Assembly: GCA_946404585.1 (NCBI GenBank) | Contig: CAMJEC010000008.1 | Location: 1 to 22,905, forward strand | Direction: 5' to 3' | Length of the DNA: 22,905 nt | Source: an uncultured Caryophanales bacterium | GTDB lineage: Bacteria; Bacillota_I; Bacilli_A; RFN20; CAG-826 | In this document: positions 22,802-22,905 of the stretch, piece after piece | How the letters are laid out: the number at the start of each line of letters is the position of its first letter | Position numbering within the stretch: the first letter of the stretch is position 1 | Notes under the pieces: model-generated | Told to the model about the DNA's origin: nothing | Seen by the model: the letters and a program-made list of their open reading frames with translations, nothing else | The model's database searches: none | Made by a program: the position numbers and the translations under genes

Positions 22802-22905
22802 CATTAAAAATGATTTTTACTATGTAAAAAGATTACTGAGAAGCATAGAAATTACATCTAGATATCTCAAAGACAAAAGCATGGACGATTTAATTAACGA
22901 TGGTT
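22794..22905 (+). CDS. HEPN-domain (HepT-like) toxin, N-terminal part
   Basis: The ATG at 22794 lies inside the last codons of the nucleotidyltransferase, and the frame is open to the window edge (37 residues visible). It begins MDNIKNDFYYVKRLLRSIEI and continues with TSRYLKDKSMDDLIND, the amphipathic first helix usual for HEPN/DUF86 proteins. The catalytic R-x4-6-H motif would lie further right and cannot be checked. Position and overlap make it the toxin partner of the MNT protein; HepT toxins are RNases. Confidence 0.7.
   Translation, partial: MDNIKNDFYYVKRLLRSIEITSRYLKDKSMDDLINDG

Noticed and set aside
1..22905. Mycoplasma-type code (TGA as Trp)
   Set aside because: TGA ends the hydrolase (tandem TGATGA) and the EamA gene at family-typical lengths, and Trp residues are TGG.

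Overview
The window is AT-rich, with tightly packed short operons, AGGAGG-type ribosome-binding sites and Ser-rich lipoproteins. TGA is a genuine stop: the alpha/beta hydrolase ends in tandem TGATGA and the EamA transporter ends in TGA. All tryptophans checked are TGG. This points to a low-GC Firmicutes (Bacilli/Erysipelotrichia/RF39-like gut lineage) with the standard bacterial code, not a code-4 mollicute. The placement is inferred from gene content and style only. No rRNA, tRNA, CRISPR array, IS element or phage gene was seen.

Left part (1-6000). The tail of an unidentified gene and a small two-TM protein with a PH-like domain read rightward. Facing them is a leftward set: a GT2 glycosyltransferase with a GtrA-like membrane tail, a DegV/FakB-type lipid-binding protein and a membrane-anchored alpha/beta hydrolase. 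After a 101-nt gap the set continues with a membrane-embedded HTH regulator and carbamate kinase (arcC). rpmE (ribosomal protein L31) diverges from the glycosyltransferase.

Middle (5985-13082). A DUF2442-HTH protein sits between two copies of the same hairpin. It is followed by a YfbK-like von Willebrand factor A lipoprotein. Divergent from that is an operon of an EamA-type transporter, arginine deiminase (arcA) and ornithine carbamoyltransferase (arcB), followed by metG. arcA, arcB and arcC together make a complete arginine deiminase route (arginine to ornithine, CO2, NH3 and ATP). arcC lies about 7.5 kb from arcAB on the opposite strand beside its own regulator, and no ArcD antiporter is present. 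The overlapping EamA protein is the obvious transporter candidate.

Right part (13188-22905). A fused YwaF/TMEM164-like membrane domain plus ABC ATPase is coupled to an ABC permease and a small anchored extracytoplasmic protein. Two secreted lipoproteins (Big2/beta-helix-like and Ser-rich) converge on a shared terminator. An RlmD-type rRNA methyltransferase follows. The right edge holds an HTH-MNT nucleotidyltransferase overlapping the start of a HEPN (HepT-like) gene, a toxin-antitoxin pair with a palindromic operator over its promoter. Several operon-leading genes have the -10 box only 6-14 nt before ATG, so leaderless or near-leaderless mRNAs seem common here, while internal genes use clear Shine-Dalgarno sequences. 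No stretch over 300 bases lacks a gene. The longest gaps are 8115-8297 and 6447-6623.
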